From Candidatus Proruminimicrobium quisquiliarum (GTDB lineage Bacteria; Elusimicrobiota; Endomicrobiia; Endomicrobiales; Endomicrobiaceae), in contig JAHDRN010000001.1 of the NCBI GenBank assembly GCA_018433245.1, positions 248,001 through 312,000 of the forward strand: 64,000 nucleotides of DNA, written 5' to 3'. A model generated the notes under the pieces. That model worked only from the letters and a program-made list of their open reading frames with translations. It had not been told where the DNA came from and did not search any database. The first letter of the stretch is position 1; every line of letters begins with the position of its first letter. This document shows positions 41,930 to 50,726 of the stretch, piece by piece. The translations under genes were made by a program, and so were the position numbers.

Positions 41930-43067
41930 ATTCGCAAATATTTTATTAATCATATTGTTTTTAAGCGCAGCCGCCGGCATAAATGCCGACGTTAAAGACG
42001 ATATAAAAATAAAAAATGACGAATTGTCGCAGATTAAACAGGATCTAAACAAAAAAAAATCAGAAAAAGAAAAACTCCAAAAGCAGGAAAGAAAATTTAA
42101 AAAAGAATTAAACAGGATTACCAAAGCCATATCATCCACCGAAAAACAGCTGAAAAAGATAAACAATGAGATTGTCTTCGCTGAAAAAAAACTCGCCGCC
42201 GCCTCGGAGCAGTATATGTGCGCCGATCGTGAAAAAAATTCGGTCAATTCAAGAATACAAAGACAGTATTGCGAATACGCGAAAAGAAAACTTGTATCTT
42301 ATTATGACAGTCCTCTTGAATTTAAAATGAGAGAATTATTAATCAGAGACGATTCTGATAAATACAGAGACGCAAAAAACAGAGAAAACGCGGCGCAGAA
42401 AGACGTTGAAAAATATAATAAGGCAAAAAAAGAACTTACAAATTTAAAAAATAAACAGCAGAATCTGGTTTCTAAAAACAAAAAGCTTCAGAAAGAAAAA
42501 AATGAGCTGCTTAAAACTACCGAAGGCAAAAGAATGGAAGCGGAAAGAGAAATACAGGCTCTCAAAGAATCCGCGCGCGCATTGTCAAAATTAATAGAAA
42601 AATTATCAGCCGTAAGCAAAAAAGTTGAAATTGCGGCTTCAAAGAAAAAACATACGTCAATTAGGTCTGCCTCAAATACCCGTAAAAATAATCTGCCGTG
42701 GCCGGCTGCGGGTTCTGTTATACTGAATTACGGCAAAAACAAACATCCCGAACTTGATACCAACATAATAAGCAATGGAATAAAAATTAAGACTCAAAAT
42801 AATGCTATAATACAGTCTGTTGAAGGCGGGAAAGTAGCTTTTGTCGGAGAATTCAGAAGTTACGGCAAAATGATAATTATAGATCATAAAGGCGAGTTTT
42901 TCAGCGTTTACGCCCAATTATCCGAAATCCTTGTAAAAGAAGAGGATACGGTTACAAGAGGCAAGACTATAGCGAAAACAGGCGAGGGAGATTCGTCGGT
43001 TTTGTATTTTGAAATAAGACAGGGCAATATACCGGAAGATCCAAGATTATGGCTGAAAGAAAAATAA
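41922..43067 (+). CDS. envC: EnvC-like murein hydrolase activator (degenerate LytM)
   Basis: 381 residues with signal peptide (FANILLIILFLSAAAGINA). A long coiled coil at about 22-250 is followed by a LytM/M23 domain at about 262-378 (GKVAFVGEFRSYGKMIIIDHKGEFFSVYAQL...GDSSVLYFEIRQGNIPEDPRLWL). The zinc-ligand positions are lost: NGIKI instead of H-x-G-x-D and LYFEI instead of H-x-H-F. This matches EnvC, which activates amidases rather than cutting peptidoglycan itself. It overlaps the FtsX-like gene by 8 bp; FtsX and EnvC work as a pair in septal splitting. Confidence 0.85.
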   Translation: MFKFANILLIILFLSAAAGINADVKDDIKIKNDELSQIKQDLNKKKSEKEKLQKQERKFKKELNRITKAISSTEKQLKKINNEIVFAEKKLAAASEQYMCADREKNSVNSRIQRQYCEYAKRKLVSYYDSPLEFKMRELLIRDDSDKYRDAKNRENAAQKDVEKYNKAKKELTNLKNKQQNLVSKNKKLQKEKNELLKTTEGKRMEAEREIQALKESARALSKLIEKLSAVSKKVEIAASKKKHTSIRSASNTRKNNLPWPAAGSVILNYGKNKHPELDTNIISNGIKIKTQNNAIIQSVEGGKVAFVGEFRSYGKMIIIDHKGEFFSVYAQLSEILVKEEDTVTRGKTIAKTGEGDSSVLYFEIRQGNIPEDPRLWLKEK

Positions 43068-43094
43068 TAAAATTTCTGCTTAAGGGGCGAGTAA

Positions 43095-44465
43095 ATGTCA
43101 AAGTTTAAGAAGTTTTTGATTGCTGCGTTGTTTATAATATCAATATCGTCGTCAAATTTATATTCAAAATCAGACGAAACTTATGATTCTTTAAGAATGA
43201 TGATAGATATTATGGAAATAATAGACGTCAATTATGTGGACGAAACAAAACCGAAAGATTTAGTTGTCGGGGCGATAAACGGAGTGGTAAGAACGCTTGA
43301 CCCTTATTCCCAGTTTATGGATGAAAAGGCTTACAAAGAAGTAAAAACCGAAACTCAGGGGTCATACGGCGGAATAGGATTGAGAATAACTATGCAGGAC
43401 AACGTTTTAACGGTTTTAACGCCTATGGCTGATACGCCCGCGTATTTTGCCGGAATACTTCCCGACGATAAAATAGTAAAAATAGACAGCACCGCTACGG
43501 AAGGTATGTCAAGCGACGAGGCCGTTAAATTGATGAGGGGAAACCCCGGTACAAAAGTGGTTTTAACTATTTTTCGCCCGGCCACCAAACAGGAATTGGT
43601 TTTTGAATTAAAAAGAAAAGACATAAAAATAGAAACCGTAAAAAAACAAATGATTGAAAATAATATAGGATATATAAGACTTTCCGAATTTAACGCGCAA
43701 AGCGCAGGCGATATTACCAAAATGTTAAAAGATCTTAGTAAAGACGGAATGACTTCTCTGATACTTGATTTAAGAAATAATCCGGGCGGACTTCTTGATT
43801 CCGCCATTGAAATATGCAGTTTGTTTATACCTGAAGAAAGTCTGGTTGTTTCAACAAAAGGAAGAGACAAAATTCAAGAACAGCATTACATTACAAAGAA
43901 AAAACCGCTCTATCCGAATATGCCGGTGATTATTTTAATAAATAGAGGCTCGGCTTCGGCTTCCGAAATTGTCGCCGGAACTTTACAGGATTACAAAAGA
44001 GCCCTGGTAATAGGCGGAAATTCTTTCGGCAAGGGAAGCGTTCAGACGATTATTCCTCTTTCCGACGGCAATGCTTTAAGACTGACAATAGCAAAATATT
44101 ATCTTCCTTCCGGAAGAACAATAGCCCAAAGAACCGAAAAAAAAGATATAAAAAGAGGTTTGGATCCGGATATTAAAATAGAAGTTTCTCCCGAAACGGA
44201 GGGAAAATTATATATTCAGTCCGAAAAGATAAAATTAAAAGATTCGGATAAAAAAGAAGAAGAAACAAAAATAACAGACGAGGCTCTTGAAACGGCTGTT
44301 TTAGTCATAAAATCACAAAAAACCGAAGAATATATCAAACATCCGGATAAGTATTTGCAGGATAATCCTAAACCGGAAATGGAACCTGAAAATAATAAAT
44401 CCGGCGATGTTTCTAAAGAGGAAAAAAAAATAACAGATGAGCAAAAAACAGAGAAAACAAAGTAG
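43095..44465 (+). CDS. ctpA: C-terminal processing protease, S41 family
   Basis: 456 residues; AGGGGCGA upstream. Signal peptide (FKKFLIAALFIISISSSNLYS), N-terminal helical region with GVVRTLDPYSQFMDEKAYKE, PDZ domain about 95-180 (GGIGLRI...TPAYFAGILPDDKIVKIDS), then protease core with GSASASEIVAG and GGNSFGKGSVQTIIPL (Ser/Lys dyad). C-terminus Lys/Glu-rich. In other bacteria it trims or degrades periplasmic proteins including peptidoglycan hydrolases. Being next to the EnvC-like gene fits control of cell-wall cleavage. Confidence 0.95.
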   Translation: MSKFKKFLIAALFIISISSSNLYSKSDETYDSLRMMIDIMEIIDVNYVDETKPKDLVVGAINGVVRTLDPYSQFMDEKAYKEVKTETQGSYGGIGLRITMQDNVLTVLTPMADTPAYFAGILPDDKIVKIDSTATEGMSSDEAVKLMRGNPGTKVVLTIFRPATKQELVFELKRKDIKIETVKKQMIENNIGYIRLSEFNAQSAGDITKMLKDLSKDGMTSLILDLRNNPGGLLDSAIEICSLFIPEESLVVSTKGRDKIQEQHYITKKKPLYPNMPVIILINRGSASASEIVAGTLQDYKRALVIGGNSFGKGSVQTIIPLSDGNALRLTIAKYYLPSGRTIAQRTEKKDIKRGLDPDIKIEVSPETEGKLYIQSEKIKLKDSDKKEEETKITDEALETAVLVIKSQKTEEYIKHPDKYLQDNPKPEMEPENNKSGDVSKEEKKITDEQKTEKTK

Positions 44466-44868
44466 TATTATCGTAAAAATATACATACTGATACTTTTTA
44501 TATGCGGTGTTATACTCGGGTTATCTTTTATAAACGCCGGTAAAGACAGCCGCGGTAATATTGACGCCAGGCTGGATAATGATCTTGTAACTATTCTTGT
44601 TTCAAACGGTATAAAACAGGAAAATGTGATTGCGCAATACGTCAGAGAAAAAAAATTCGGGGATTCTGTTTATAATCAGTATTATAAAAACATATTTTTG
44701 CCGGATAATAAAAAAATAAAAAGTTTTGAACTTCAGTTTAAAACTTTGGCGAGAAATTTTAAAATTGACATTTCAAAAAATGTTGAGCCGGATAAATCAA
44801 ATAAATATGTTTTTTATGATAAAAAAAGAATATATTCCACTGTTATTTTTACAAAAATCAAAGGATAA
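44437..44868 (+). CDS. Small inner-membrane anchored protein, unknown
   Basis: 143 residues; starts within the 3' end of the protease gene (29-bp overlap). One N-terminal span (IIVKIYILILFICGVILGLSFI) after a basic start (KKQRKQ), then a soluble domain (LDNDLVTILVSNGIKQENVIAQYVREKK...LQFKTLARNFKIDISK). The position behind ctp is where several bacteria carry a divergent polysaccharide deacetylase, and this resembles only the N-terminal region of such proteins; no catalytic domain follows. It could be a stand-alone domain or a truncated relic. Function not assigned. Confidence 0.6.
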   Translation: MSKKQRKQSSIIVKIYILILFICGVILGLSFINAGKDSRGNIDARLDNDLVTILVSNGIKQENVIAQYVREKKFGDSVYNQYYKNIFLPDNKKIKSFELQFKTLARNFKIDISKNVEPDKSNKYVFYDKKRIYSTVIFTKIKG

Positions 44869-44871
44869 AGT

Positions 44872-46401
44872 ATGAACAGCAATCCCAATGAATTCTTTGA
44901 AAAAGCCAAAGATTTTTCAAAAAACAAAGAATATGAAAAAGCATTGGAATATCTTGACATTTGTTACAGATACGGATATGTCAGAGAAAAAGTTTTGATT
45001 GAAAAAATAAAAATATTCTTTGAATTGAAAAAATGGCAGGAAGCAGAAAGGTGTTGTTTGGAATATATTAAAAATCCCGATGATAAATATTTAGAATCAG
45101 AAGTCAGGCTTAGCTTATCAAAAATATATAAATTAACTGACAGGATGGATAAAGCCGTTGAAGTATTTGATTCAATTAATAAAAATTTTATAAAAGAAAC
45201 AAATGCTTTTTATATAGAAAGACTTGATTTGAGTTACAGCAGATACAAAGATTACTTTCTTGTGCATCAGTTTTCGGGCAATAAAAATGAACTGTATAAT
45301 GAATTCAATATAATAAAAAATATACCACCTTTTGATTCGCAAACTTTATTTTTTTTGGCAAGGGTGGCAAATTTCCTTCATGATTATGACTATACGAAAA
45401 AATTAATTGAAAAGTACGGCGTTTTGGCTGAAAATAATGTTTTTTATAAAAATGCCGTTCTTAATGAAAATGAAATTGCAACAGGTTCTGTTATACTTAA
45501 ATCTTTTCCAAGAGGTTTGTGGCTTGCGGTAAGCAGCAAATGCAATGTTTCATGCATTATGTGCCGTTCAAACGAAACGAATTTTGAATTATCGGAAAAC
45601 AATATGCAAAAAATATCAACATATTTCAAATATTTGGAGCATATTTCATGGTGGGGCGGAGAGCCTACTATTTCTCCGAAATTTTATAAATTATTGGAAA
45701 AAGCGTTAGAGTATAAAAATATTAAACACACTATTATCACGAACGGGCAGTACATGCCGGATGAGCTCGTTGATATTATAGTCAAAAATAATATAGAGAT
45801 CGTTTTATCAATAGATGCGGCTGAAAAAGAAAAATATGAATCAATACGCAGAGGCGCAAGTTTTGATAAATTATTAAATACTATAGAAAAATTAGCTCCC
45901 GTAAGAGAAAAAGGGTTGGTAAGAATAAATTATGTTGTAATGAATATGAATAAGGGTGAGCTAAATAAAGTTTTTGATTTCGCAGGCAAATATAAAATAT
46001 CAAAAATAAATTTTATTCCCGGATGCGGCAATAATACCGAAAAAAACGATTTTGAAATTTCAAACGTCGATATTAATGATATATCCGCCAAATTAGCAGA
46101 TGCAAAAAATATGGATGTTTTTAACTCTTGCGGAATAATAAAAAATGACGGCAGGCAAATAAATTGCGTAAGAAATAACTTTTGCCATACGCCGTGGACA
46201 TATATGACTTTTTCATATAAAGGAACAATCATTCCCGATAATTTATGCAAATTTTTTAATGATAAAGAATTTGTATTGAACGAAACAAATCTGTTGGAAT
46301 ACTGGAACAGCGCATACGTTCAGGATTTAAGAAAATCGGTATTGCAAAAACACGCATGTAATTACAATTGTCCTCAGGCTAATATAAATAAACTTTTATG
46401 A
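44872..46401 (+). CDS. Radical SAM protein with TPR N-terminus
   Basis: 509 residues; AAAGTATG with a weak GGATAAAG upstream. Residues 1-180 are TPR-like helical pairs (AKDFSKNKEYEKALEYLDICYRYG, SLSKIYKLTDRMDKAVEVFDSI). The radical SAM core starts at about 215 with C224-x3-C228-x2-C231 (CNVSCIMC), followed by WWGGEPTI, ITNGQYMPDEL and LSIDAAEKEKYE. A C-terminal Cys-rich part (CVRNNFCHTPW, LCKFF, ACNYNCPQA) looks like a SPASM-type auxiliary cluster region. This group modifies peptides or sugars; substrate unknown. It sits between the envelope genes and tsaD with a 4-bp overlap. Confidence 0.87.
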   Translation: MNSNPNEFFEKAKDFSKNKEYEKALEYLDICYRYGYVREKVLIEKIKIFFELKKWQEAERCCLEYIKNPDDKYLESEVRLSLSKIYKLTDRMDKAVEVFDSINKNFIKETNAFYIERLDLSYSRYKDYFLVHQFSGNKNELYNEFNIIKNIPPFDSQTLFFLARVANFLHDYDYTKKLIEKYGVLAENNVFYKNAVLNENEIATGSVILKSFPRGLWLAVSSKCNVSCIMCRSNETNFELSENNMQKISTYFKYLEHISWWGGEPTISPKFYKLLEKALEYKNIKHTIITNGQYMPDELVDIIVKNNIEIVLSIDAAEKEKYESIRRGASFDKLLNTIEKLAPVREKGLVRINYVVMNMNKGELNKVFDFAGKYKISKINFIPGCGNNTEKNDFEISNVDINDISAKLADAKNMDVFNSCGIIKNDGRQINCVRNNFCHTPWTYMTFSYKGTIIPDNLCKFFNDKEFVLNETNLLEYWNSAYVQDLRKSVLQKHACNYNCPQANINKLL

Positions 46402-47420
46402 AAATACTTGCAATAGAAACCTCATGCGACGAAACGTCGGCATCTGTTGTTGAAAACGGCAGAAATATTTTATCAAACGTAATTTCTTCGCAAATTCCTA
46501 TTCATGCCTTATATAACGGCGTTGTTCCGGAGCTTGCAAGCAGGGCTCATATAAAAAATATAAATATCGTAATAGAAGAATCTCTAAACAAAGCAGGCAT
46601 AAGTTTTAAAAACTTTGATAAAAAAATAGACGCCGTCGCATGCACTTACGGTCCGGGGCTTGCAGGTTCGCTTCTTGTAGGCATAATGTCCGCAAAAACT
46701 CTGGCTTATATTTACGATAAACCGTTAATACCGGTAAATCATATTGAAGGGCATATGTATTCAGCCGGTATAGAAAATTCTTCTTTAAAACCGCCTTTTT
46801 TAAGCGTAATTATTTCAGGAGGGCATACCGAATTAATTATAGTGAAAGATTACGGCAAATATGTTTTTTTGGGCGGAACTAGAGACGACGCCGTCGGCGA
46901 AGCTTTTGATAAAGTCGCAAAAATACTCGGACTTGCTTATCCGGGAGGCCCGGTGATAGACAAACTTGCAGAATTCGGCGACGCCAAAAAAGTATATTTT
47001 ACAAGACCTTTACTTAAAGGCAGCTGGGATTTTTCGTTTTCGGGAATAAAAACTGCGGTTTTAAACTATTCTAAAAAAGTTGACATAAAAAATAGAAAGA
47101 CGGTAAACGATATATGCGCCGGTTTCCGCCGGGCGGTATGCGAAACCGTAGTTTACAAAGCATTTCAAGCCGTTGAAAAATATAATTTAAAAACGCTTGC
47201 ATTGGGCGGCGGAGTCGCAAGTAATTCGTTAATGAGAAAAATGTTTAAAGAAATCGGAAAAAATAAGAAGATAAAAGTTTTTATTCCGTCTCCGGTTTAT
47301 TGCACGGATAACGCTTCAATGATAGGTATTGCGGCTTATTATAAACATAAAAAATCGGCATACGGGAAAAATAATGCATCTTTAAATCCAAAACCGTCGC
47401 TTGATTTGCAAAATTGGTAA
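46398..47420 (+). CDS. tsaD: tRNA threonylcarbamoyladenosine transferase TsaD
   Basis: 340 residues, standard length. N-terminal ILAIETSCDETSASVV, the metal-binding HIEGHMYS, IISGGHTELI, DDAVGEAFDKVAKILGLAYPGG and C-terminal GGGVASNSLMR with CTDNASMIGIAAY are all in place. With TsaB/TsaE it adds the threonylcarbamoyl group to A37 of ANN-decoding tRNAs in the cytoplasm. It overlaps the radical SAM gene by four bases. An ordinary housekeeping gene inside the long run. Confidence 0.98.
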   Translation: MKILAIETSCDETSASVVENGRNILSNVISSQIPIHALYNGVVPELASRAHIKNINIVIEESLNKAGISFKNFDKKIDAVACTYGPGLAGSLLVGIMSAKTLAYIYDKPLIPVNHIEGHMYSAGIENSSLKPPFLSVIISGGHTELIIVKDYGKYVFLGGTRDDAVGEAFDKVAKILGLAYPGGPVIDKLAEFGDAKKVYFTRPLLKGSWDFSFSGIKTAVLNYSKKVDIKNRKTVNDICAGFRRAVCETVVYKAFQAVEKYNLKTLALGGGVASNSLMRKMFKEIGKNKKIKVFIPSPVYCTDNASMIGIAAYYKHKKSAYGKNNASLNPKPSLDLQNW

Positions 47421-47426
47421 CCGTAC

Positions 47427-48425
47427 ATGATAAAACTCCCCGAATTGAAAATAGGAAATATTAAATTAAAAAACTCTCTTATGCTTGCTCCTATGGCGGG
47501 CATTACGGATATGCCTTTAAGAGAACTGGCGGTTGAAGGAGGGGCGGGACTTGTTTTTACCGAAATGATATCCGCGACTGCTCTTTCATACGGAGACAGA
47601 AAAACATTAAAACTTTTACAGACTTCCGATAAAGAAAAAGATATGGTCGGAGCCCAGATTTTCGGCAACAGTCCTTCCGTTATGTCTGAAAGCGCAAAAA
47701 AAATACAGGATCTCGGTTATAATATAATAGACATAAATCTCGGATGTCCCGCAAAAAAAATAGCAAAAGCGGGGGCCGGCGCAAAACTTCTTGAATCTCC
47801 TAACAATATTGAAAGCATATTAAGCTCCGTAGTTAAAGCCGTTTCAGTTCCCGTAACGGCAAAAATAAGAATAGGTTTGTTTAAAGGCCAAAATATTGCT
47901 CCTGAAATAATAGAAATAGCCCAAAACAGCGGGATAAAAATGGTTTCGGTTCACGCAAGGCCGGCTGAAAACGGACACAGCGGTCCGCCTGATTTAAAAG
48001 CTTTTGAGGAAGCCGCTGCAAACGCCGAAATACCGGTTATCGCAAACGGCGGCATTATCGATATAAAAAGCGCGGAAAAGTTTTTAAAAATACCCAAATG
48101 CGGCGGTTTAATGATAGGAAGAGGGGCCATAGGCGATTATGATTTATTTAAAAGGATAGAATGGTTTTTTGATAAAAATGATGTTCTCCCACATCCGGAT
48201 ATAAATACTAAAATCAAATGGTTTAAAAAACATATTCTGGCATCAATAGATTTTTACGGAGAGGAAAAAGGAATTGTCGTGCTCAGAAAAATTGCTCCGT
48301 ATTATATAAAGGACATTCCTAACGCATGCCAAATAAGAGACAGATTCAACAAAATCACAACTCTTAAGGATTTCAATATACTTATGGATAACATAATGCA
48401 GTTTTCCAACAGTACAAACTTTTAA
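47427..48425 (+). CDS. dusB: tRNA-dihydrouridine synthase
   Basis: 332 residues. FMN-binding TIM barrel: LMLAPMAGITDMPLRELA near the N-terminus, DINLGCPAKKIAKAGAGAKLL (catalytic Cys at about 105), VTAKIRIGL, VHARPAENG, PVIANGGI and GLMIGRGAIGD. It reduces uridines in the tRNA D-loop with NADPH. The pattern fits the DusB subgroup, though subgroup choice is from memory of its motifs. Last gene of the long plus-strand run; convergent with the SGNH gene beyond a repeat-like spacer. Confidence 0.94.
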   Translation: MIKLPELKIGNIKLKNSLMLAPMAGITDMPLRELAVEGGAGLVFTEMISATALSYGDRKTLKLLQTSDKEKDMVGAQIFGNSPSVMSESAKKIQDLGYNIIDINLGCPAKKIAKAGAGAKLLESPNNIESILSSVVKAVSVPVTAKIRIGLFKGQNIAPEIIEIAQNSGIKMVSVHARPAENGHSGPPDLKAFEEAAANAEIPVIANGGIIDIKSAEKFLKIPKCGGLMIGRGAIGDYDLFKRIEWFFDKNDVLPHPDINTKIKWFKKHILASIDFYGEEKGIVVLRKIAPYYIKDIPNACQIRDRFNKITTLKDFNILMDNIMQFSNSTNF

Positions 48426-48434
48426 ATACGGAAA

Positions 48435-48523
48435 CTTGGAAGTTTGGAAGTGAGCAGCTTAGCAACTACAACAACGAATCAAGACAGAAGATTAGAAGTT
48501 TAGAGGCTTGGACGCTTAGCAAC
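48435..48523 (+). repeat. Degenerate intergenic duplication
   Basis: CTTGGAAGTTTGGAAGTGAG followed by CAGCTTAGCAAC at 48435-48466 recurs in altered form (ATTAGAAGTTTAGAGG..., ending CGCTTAGCAAC) at 48491-48523. Further GAAG/CTTC-type short words extend toward 48600. No T-run terminator is obvious between the two convergent genes here. Confidence 0.5.
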
Positions 48524-48612
48524 GGCTTTGTTGTTGTTAAAGTTTTTACTCAGCTTCTTTGCTTTGCAAATCCGCCCAACATCCAAACATCCCAGCTTCT
48601 ATTTGTTTGCAG

Positions 48613-49221
48613 TTATTGTTGTTTTTCCAAAAGAGGTTTAATTCTTTCATAAACTTTTTCGGCGACAATTTTATATCCGGCCGAATTAGGATGCAGATCA
48701 TCGGCGAATAAAGTTCTGTCTGTCCATATTTCATTAAGTATTCCGCTTAATATAGGAGCGTTTTTATCATTTGATATCTCAACAAGGATTCTGCGAAGTT
48801 CCGGAAGCTGGTTGTCTTCCGTGCATAATATTACCGCCGTTGCTCCGGAAGCCTGAATTTTATCAACGATTGATTCAATATTTTTTTTGGTTACCGCTGT
48901 CGGAATTTTTCTGAAAAAATCATTTGCGCCGAATTCAATAAGAACCATAAAAGGCTTAAATTGGAATATTTCGTCTATTCTATCCAACCCCTGCTGAGAC
49001 GTGTCACCGTGTACGCCGGCGTTTACGACCGTCAGATTTGTAAATTTTTGCAGAAAGTAAGGATAAGTTTCTCCGTTTGAAGCTCCGGTTCCGTGGGTCA
49101 AACTGTCGCCGAAACAGACTATGGTCTTTTCAAGTTTAGGCTGGATTGCGGCTTTTTGAGCGCATCCGGATACAATAAAAAAACAAACGGCTGCAGATAA
49201 AACAAAAAGTTTTTTAAACAT
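48613..49221 (-). CDS. SGNH/GDSL hydrolase lipoprotein
   Basis: 202 residues, AAGGATT upstream. Lipoprotein signal MFKKLFVLSAAVCFFIVSGC (lipid Cys 20). SGNH blocks: GDSLTHGTGAS (nucleophile Ser), GVHGDTSQQGLDR, LIEFGANDFFRK (Asn) and LFADDLHPNSAGYKIVAE (catalytic Asp-x-x-His). The pattern is that of TesA/arylesterase-type lysophospholipases and acyl esterases. Predicted to act on ester bonds in the periplasm; substrate unknown. It is 11 bp downstream of the amidohydrolase gene on the same strand. Confidence 0.92.
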   Translation of the reverse strand: MFKKLFVLSAAVCFFIVSGCAQKAAIQPKLEKTIVCFGDSLTHGTGASNGETYPYFLQKFTNLTVVNAGVHGDTSQQGLDRIDEIFQFKPFMVLIEFGANDFFRKIPTAVTKKNIESIVDKIQASGATAVILCTEDNQLPELRRILVEISNDKNAPILSGILNEIWTDRTLFADDLHPNSAGYKIVAEKVYERIKPLLEKQQ

Positions 49222-49232
49222 AGCGTTAATCC

Positions 49233-50024
49233 TTATTTTAAATTTAATAATTTTATTATATTTCCGCCGAATAATTTTATCTTTTTATCTTCTTCAATAT
49301 CAAGCGATTTCAAAAAAGCTATTTCGTTTTTTTGACTGCCTACCGGGAAATCCGTTCCGAATATAATTTTATCAATAGAGTGTTTTGACATAAACATATC
49401 CAATTGTTCTTTTTTCATGTAAGATATTGACGAAGACGTGTCAAAGTAAATATTTCTGCCGGTAAGTTTTTCAATAACTTCATCCCATATTTTAAATCCG
49501 CCCATATGCGCTCCGATAAACGTCATTTCAGGGAATTTATCCGTTATTTTTATTATTTTATCGGGAGAAACGTGTATTATGCCGGGCAGGCTCAGTTCTG
49601 TTCCGCAGTGGAAAAGCACCGGAATATTTAATTTTTGTATTTGCTCATATAGAGGAAATATCTTTTCGTCATCTATATAAAAGTCCTGAAATTCCGGCTG
49701 GAATTTTATTCCGTAGGCATTGTCTTTTATCCTTTTTAATTCTTCTTTCCAATTGTCATAAAAAGGGTGAATCGACGCAAAAGGAATAAATCTTTTTTTG
49801 TCCGTTTTAAAAAGCCAGTTGTTTATGGACTTTACCTGGTCGGGTCTTGAAGCTACCGATGCTATTACGCTTTTTGATATTTCATTTTCATCCATTATTT
49901 TAAGCAGGTTTTCCACGGTGGGAAAAACAGTAATCGGCATAGAAAACGATTTTTGCAGATATGCTCTTGCTTTTTCCGCTACTTTTTCGGGCCATACGTG
50001 AGTGTGAGAATCTATTATAATCAT
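49233..50024 (-). CDS. Amidohydrolase-family protein (amidohydrolase 2)
   Basis: 263 residues; GCAGG before the ATG. TIM-barrel metal hydrolase: N-terminal IIDSHTHVWPE (HxH), FASIHPFYDNW, VLFHCGTELS, FIGAHMGGFKIW and C-terminal IIFGTDFPVGSQKNEI (metal Asp). Members of this group include decarboxylases and hydrolases of cyclic or aromatic acids; the true substrate is not deducible. Divergently transcribed from ruvC. Confidence 0.87.
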   Translation of the reverse strand: MIIIDSHTHVWPEKVAEKARAYLQKSFSMPITVFPTVENLLKIMDENEISKSVIASVASRPDQVKSINNWLFKTDKKRFIPFASIHPFYDNWKEELKRIKDNAYGIKFQPEFQDFYIDDEKIFPLYEQIQKLNIPVLFHCGTELSLPGIIHVSPDKIIKITDKFPEMTFIGAHMGGFKIWDEVIEKLTGRNIYFDTSSSISYMKKEQLDMFMSKHSIDKIIFGTDFPVGSQKNEIAFLKSLDIEEDKKIKLFGGNIIKLLNLK

Positions 50025-50069
50025 AATGCCTGCAATTATATAACTATTGTCAAAAAATGTAAATGTTGT

Positions 50070-50098
50070 TTGATAAACAAATCAATATTATTTATAAT
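50070..50098 (+). promoter_or_regulatory. ruvC promoter
   Basis: TTGATA (50070-50075), 17-base spacer, TATAAT (50093-50098), 25 bases before the ATG. The small inverted repeat TTGTTT-GAT-AAACAA (50066-50080) overlaps the -35 box. Confidence 0.65.
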
Positions 50099-50123
50099 CG
50101 TTTTAATTGAAACGGGGGAATTT

Positions 50124-50609
50124 ATGATAGTTCTGGGAATAGATCCGGGTTTATCAATGGCCGGGTGGGGCGTGGTTGAAAAAGGAAATACCGATAAAAT
50201 AAAAATGCTGGAGTACGGATGCATAAAAACCGGTCCCGAGCAAAAACTTGCAGACAGATTGAAATATATTTACGATGAAATCCAGACGGTAATAAAAAAA
50301 TATAATCCGGAAGTTGTCGCGATAGAAGAATTGTTTTTTCTTAAAAGAGCAACAAGCGTAGCCGCGGTAGGACAGGCAAGAGGCGCGCTTCTTGTGGCAG
50401 TATGCAATAATAATATCCCCGTCTTTGAATATAATCCGAGGCACGTAAAAGTAGCTTTAACGGGGTACGGTTCGGCAGATAAACACCAGATGCAGCATAT
50501 GGTAAAGGCGGTTTTAGGCCTTAAGGATATTCCCAAACCTGATGATTCCGCGGATGCTCTTGCAATGGCTATATGCCATCTCAATACCAACCGGCTTTTT
50601 AAACCGTAA
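50124..50609 (+). CDS. ruvC: Holliday-junction resolvase RuvC
   Basis: 161 residues from the ATG at 50124 (GGGGGAA upstream), which gives the canonical start MIVLGIDPGLSMAGWGVV; the longer frame overlaps the divergent gene and is rejected. The four acidic catalytic residues are in IDPG (Asp), VAIEELFF (Glu), and the C-terminal KPDDSADALAMAICH (two Asp). It cleaves Holliday junctions with RuvAB, which are not in this window. Standard length and ordinary housekeeping function. Confidence 0.97.
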   Translation: MIVLGIDPGLSMAGWGVVEKGNTDKIKMLEYGCIKTGPEQKLADRLKYIYDEIQTVIKKYNPEVVAIEELFFLKRATSVAAVGQARGALLVAVCNNNIPVFEYNPRHVKVALTGYGSADKHQMQHMVKAVLGLKDIPKPDDSADALAMAICHLNTNRLFKP

Positions 50610-50623
50610 ATTATTATTTTTGT

Positions 50624-50652
50624 TTGACAAAGAATTGTTATAAATATACAAT
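50624..50652 (+). promoter_or_regulatory. hppA promoter
   Basis: TTGACA (50624-50629), 17-base spacer, TACAAT (50647-50652). A leader of about 70 bases follows with a small ACCTG-CAAT-CAGGT hairpin (50692-50705) before the AAAGGAGA ribosome site. A near-consensus promoter fits high expression. Confidence 0.75.
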
Positions 50653-50726
50653 CTATGACAAAATTTGTTAAAAATTCAGAAAAGATAAAATAACCTGCAA
50701 TCAGGTAGACCAAAGGAGAAAAAAGT

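Noticed and set aside
49953-50123. Longer RuvC start
   Set aside because: It overlaps the divergent amidohydrolase start and the promoter; MIVLGIDPG is the canonical RuvC start.
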